A stretch of DNA of 14,295 bases from positions 1-14,295 of the forward strand of contig CAKNZJ010000351.1 of assembly GCA_932222125.1 (NCBI GenBank), in the 5' to 3' direction. This DNA is from an uncultured Clostridia bacterium (GTDB lineage: Bacteria; Bacillota; Clostridia; Oscillospirales; Oscillospiraceae). The translations under genes were made by a program, and so were the position numbers. Of the stretch, positions 14,226 through 14,295 are shown one piece after another (the first letter of the stretch is position 1; each line of letters begins with the position of its first letter). Under the pieces are notes generated by a model. The model was not told the DNA's origin, did no database searches, and worked only from the letters and a program-made list of their open reading frames with translations.

Positions 14226-14295
14226 TTTTATTAGGAAAACACACTGTCAAAAGGATTTCATGCTTTGGCGGGGGTCAGCCCGCCTCGGCGGTGTC

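Noticed and set aside
1..14295. CRISPR arrays, tRNA or rRNA genes
   Set aside because: No regularly spaced repeats and no tRNA or rRNA-like sequence were seen on reading either strand.

Overview
This window looks chromosomal and comes from a moderately GC-rich anaerobic Firmicute, most likely a gut clostridium of the Oscillospiraceae/Flavonifractor type. That placement is an inference from three things: AGGAGG-type ribosome binding sites, strong TTGACA/TATAAT-type promoters, and protein families typical of clostridia (a K+-dependent membrane pyrophosphatase, TnpV). The right third has a different character, with small genes, a decayed gene and mobile-element traces.

Left part (1-5084). A minus-strand operon encodes aerobic class I ribonucleotide reductase: nrdA (large subunit, 851 aa) followed by nrdB (radical subunit, 349 aa). 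A 46-bp perfect palindrome closes it at the window's left edge. The nrdA promoter is near consensus and carries one good NrdR box plus a degenerate second box exactly 31 bp away, which suggests NrdR repression. Upstream on the same strand is a ZIP-family metal transporter.

Middle (5085-8754). On the plus strand, hppA encodes a membrane pyrophosphatase with the sequence marks of a K+-dependent, probably Na+-pumping enzyme; it ends in a strong terminator. Next is a two-gene unit, a GtrB-like polyprenyl-phosphate glycosyltransferase and a GtrA-like small membrane protein. Together they would make a lipid-linked sugar and move it across the membrane for envelope glycosylation. A hairpin separates them from the converging operon.

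Centre-right (8879-11330). A compact minus-strand operon encodes a MarR regulator, a cytidylate-kinase-like P-loop protein and a MATE exporter. The first two are 2 nt apart and the last two overlap by 4 nt. It is driven by a TTGACA-N17-TATTAT promoter that overlaps a 22-bp inverted repeat, a likely MarR operator.

Right part (11390-14295). This holds a 71-aa membrane protein, a 113-aa GRAM/PH-like protein, a large perfect inverted repeat, a multiply disrupted gene (12295-13078), a short TnpV-like protein, a 27-aa plus-strand ORF closed by a strong terminator, and about 500 bp without a convincing gene. That last stretch contains a 20-bp perfect palindrome followed by TAAGATTGCG, which could be a transfer origin. 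The area reads as the edge or remnant of a mobilizable element. I found no CRISPR array, no tRNA or rRNA, and no clear new defence or biosynthetic system.
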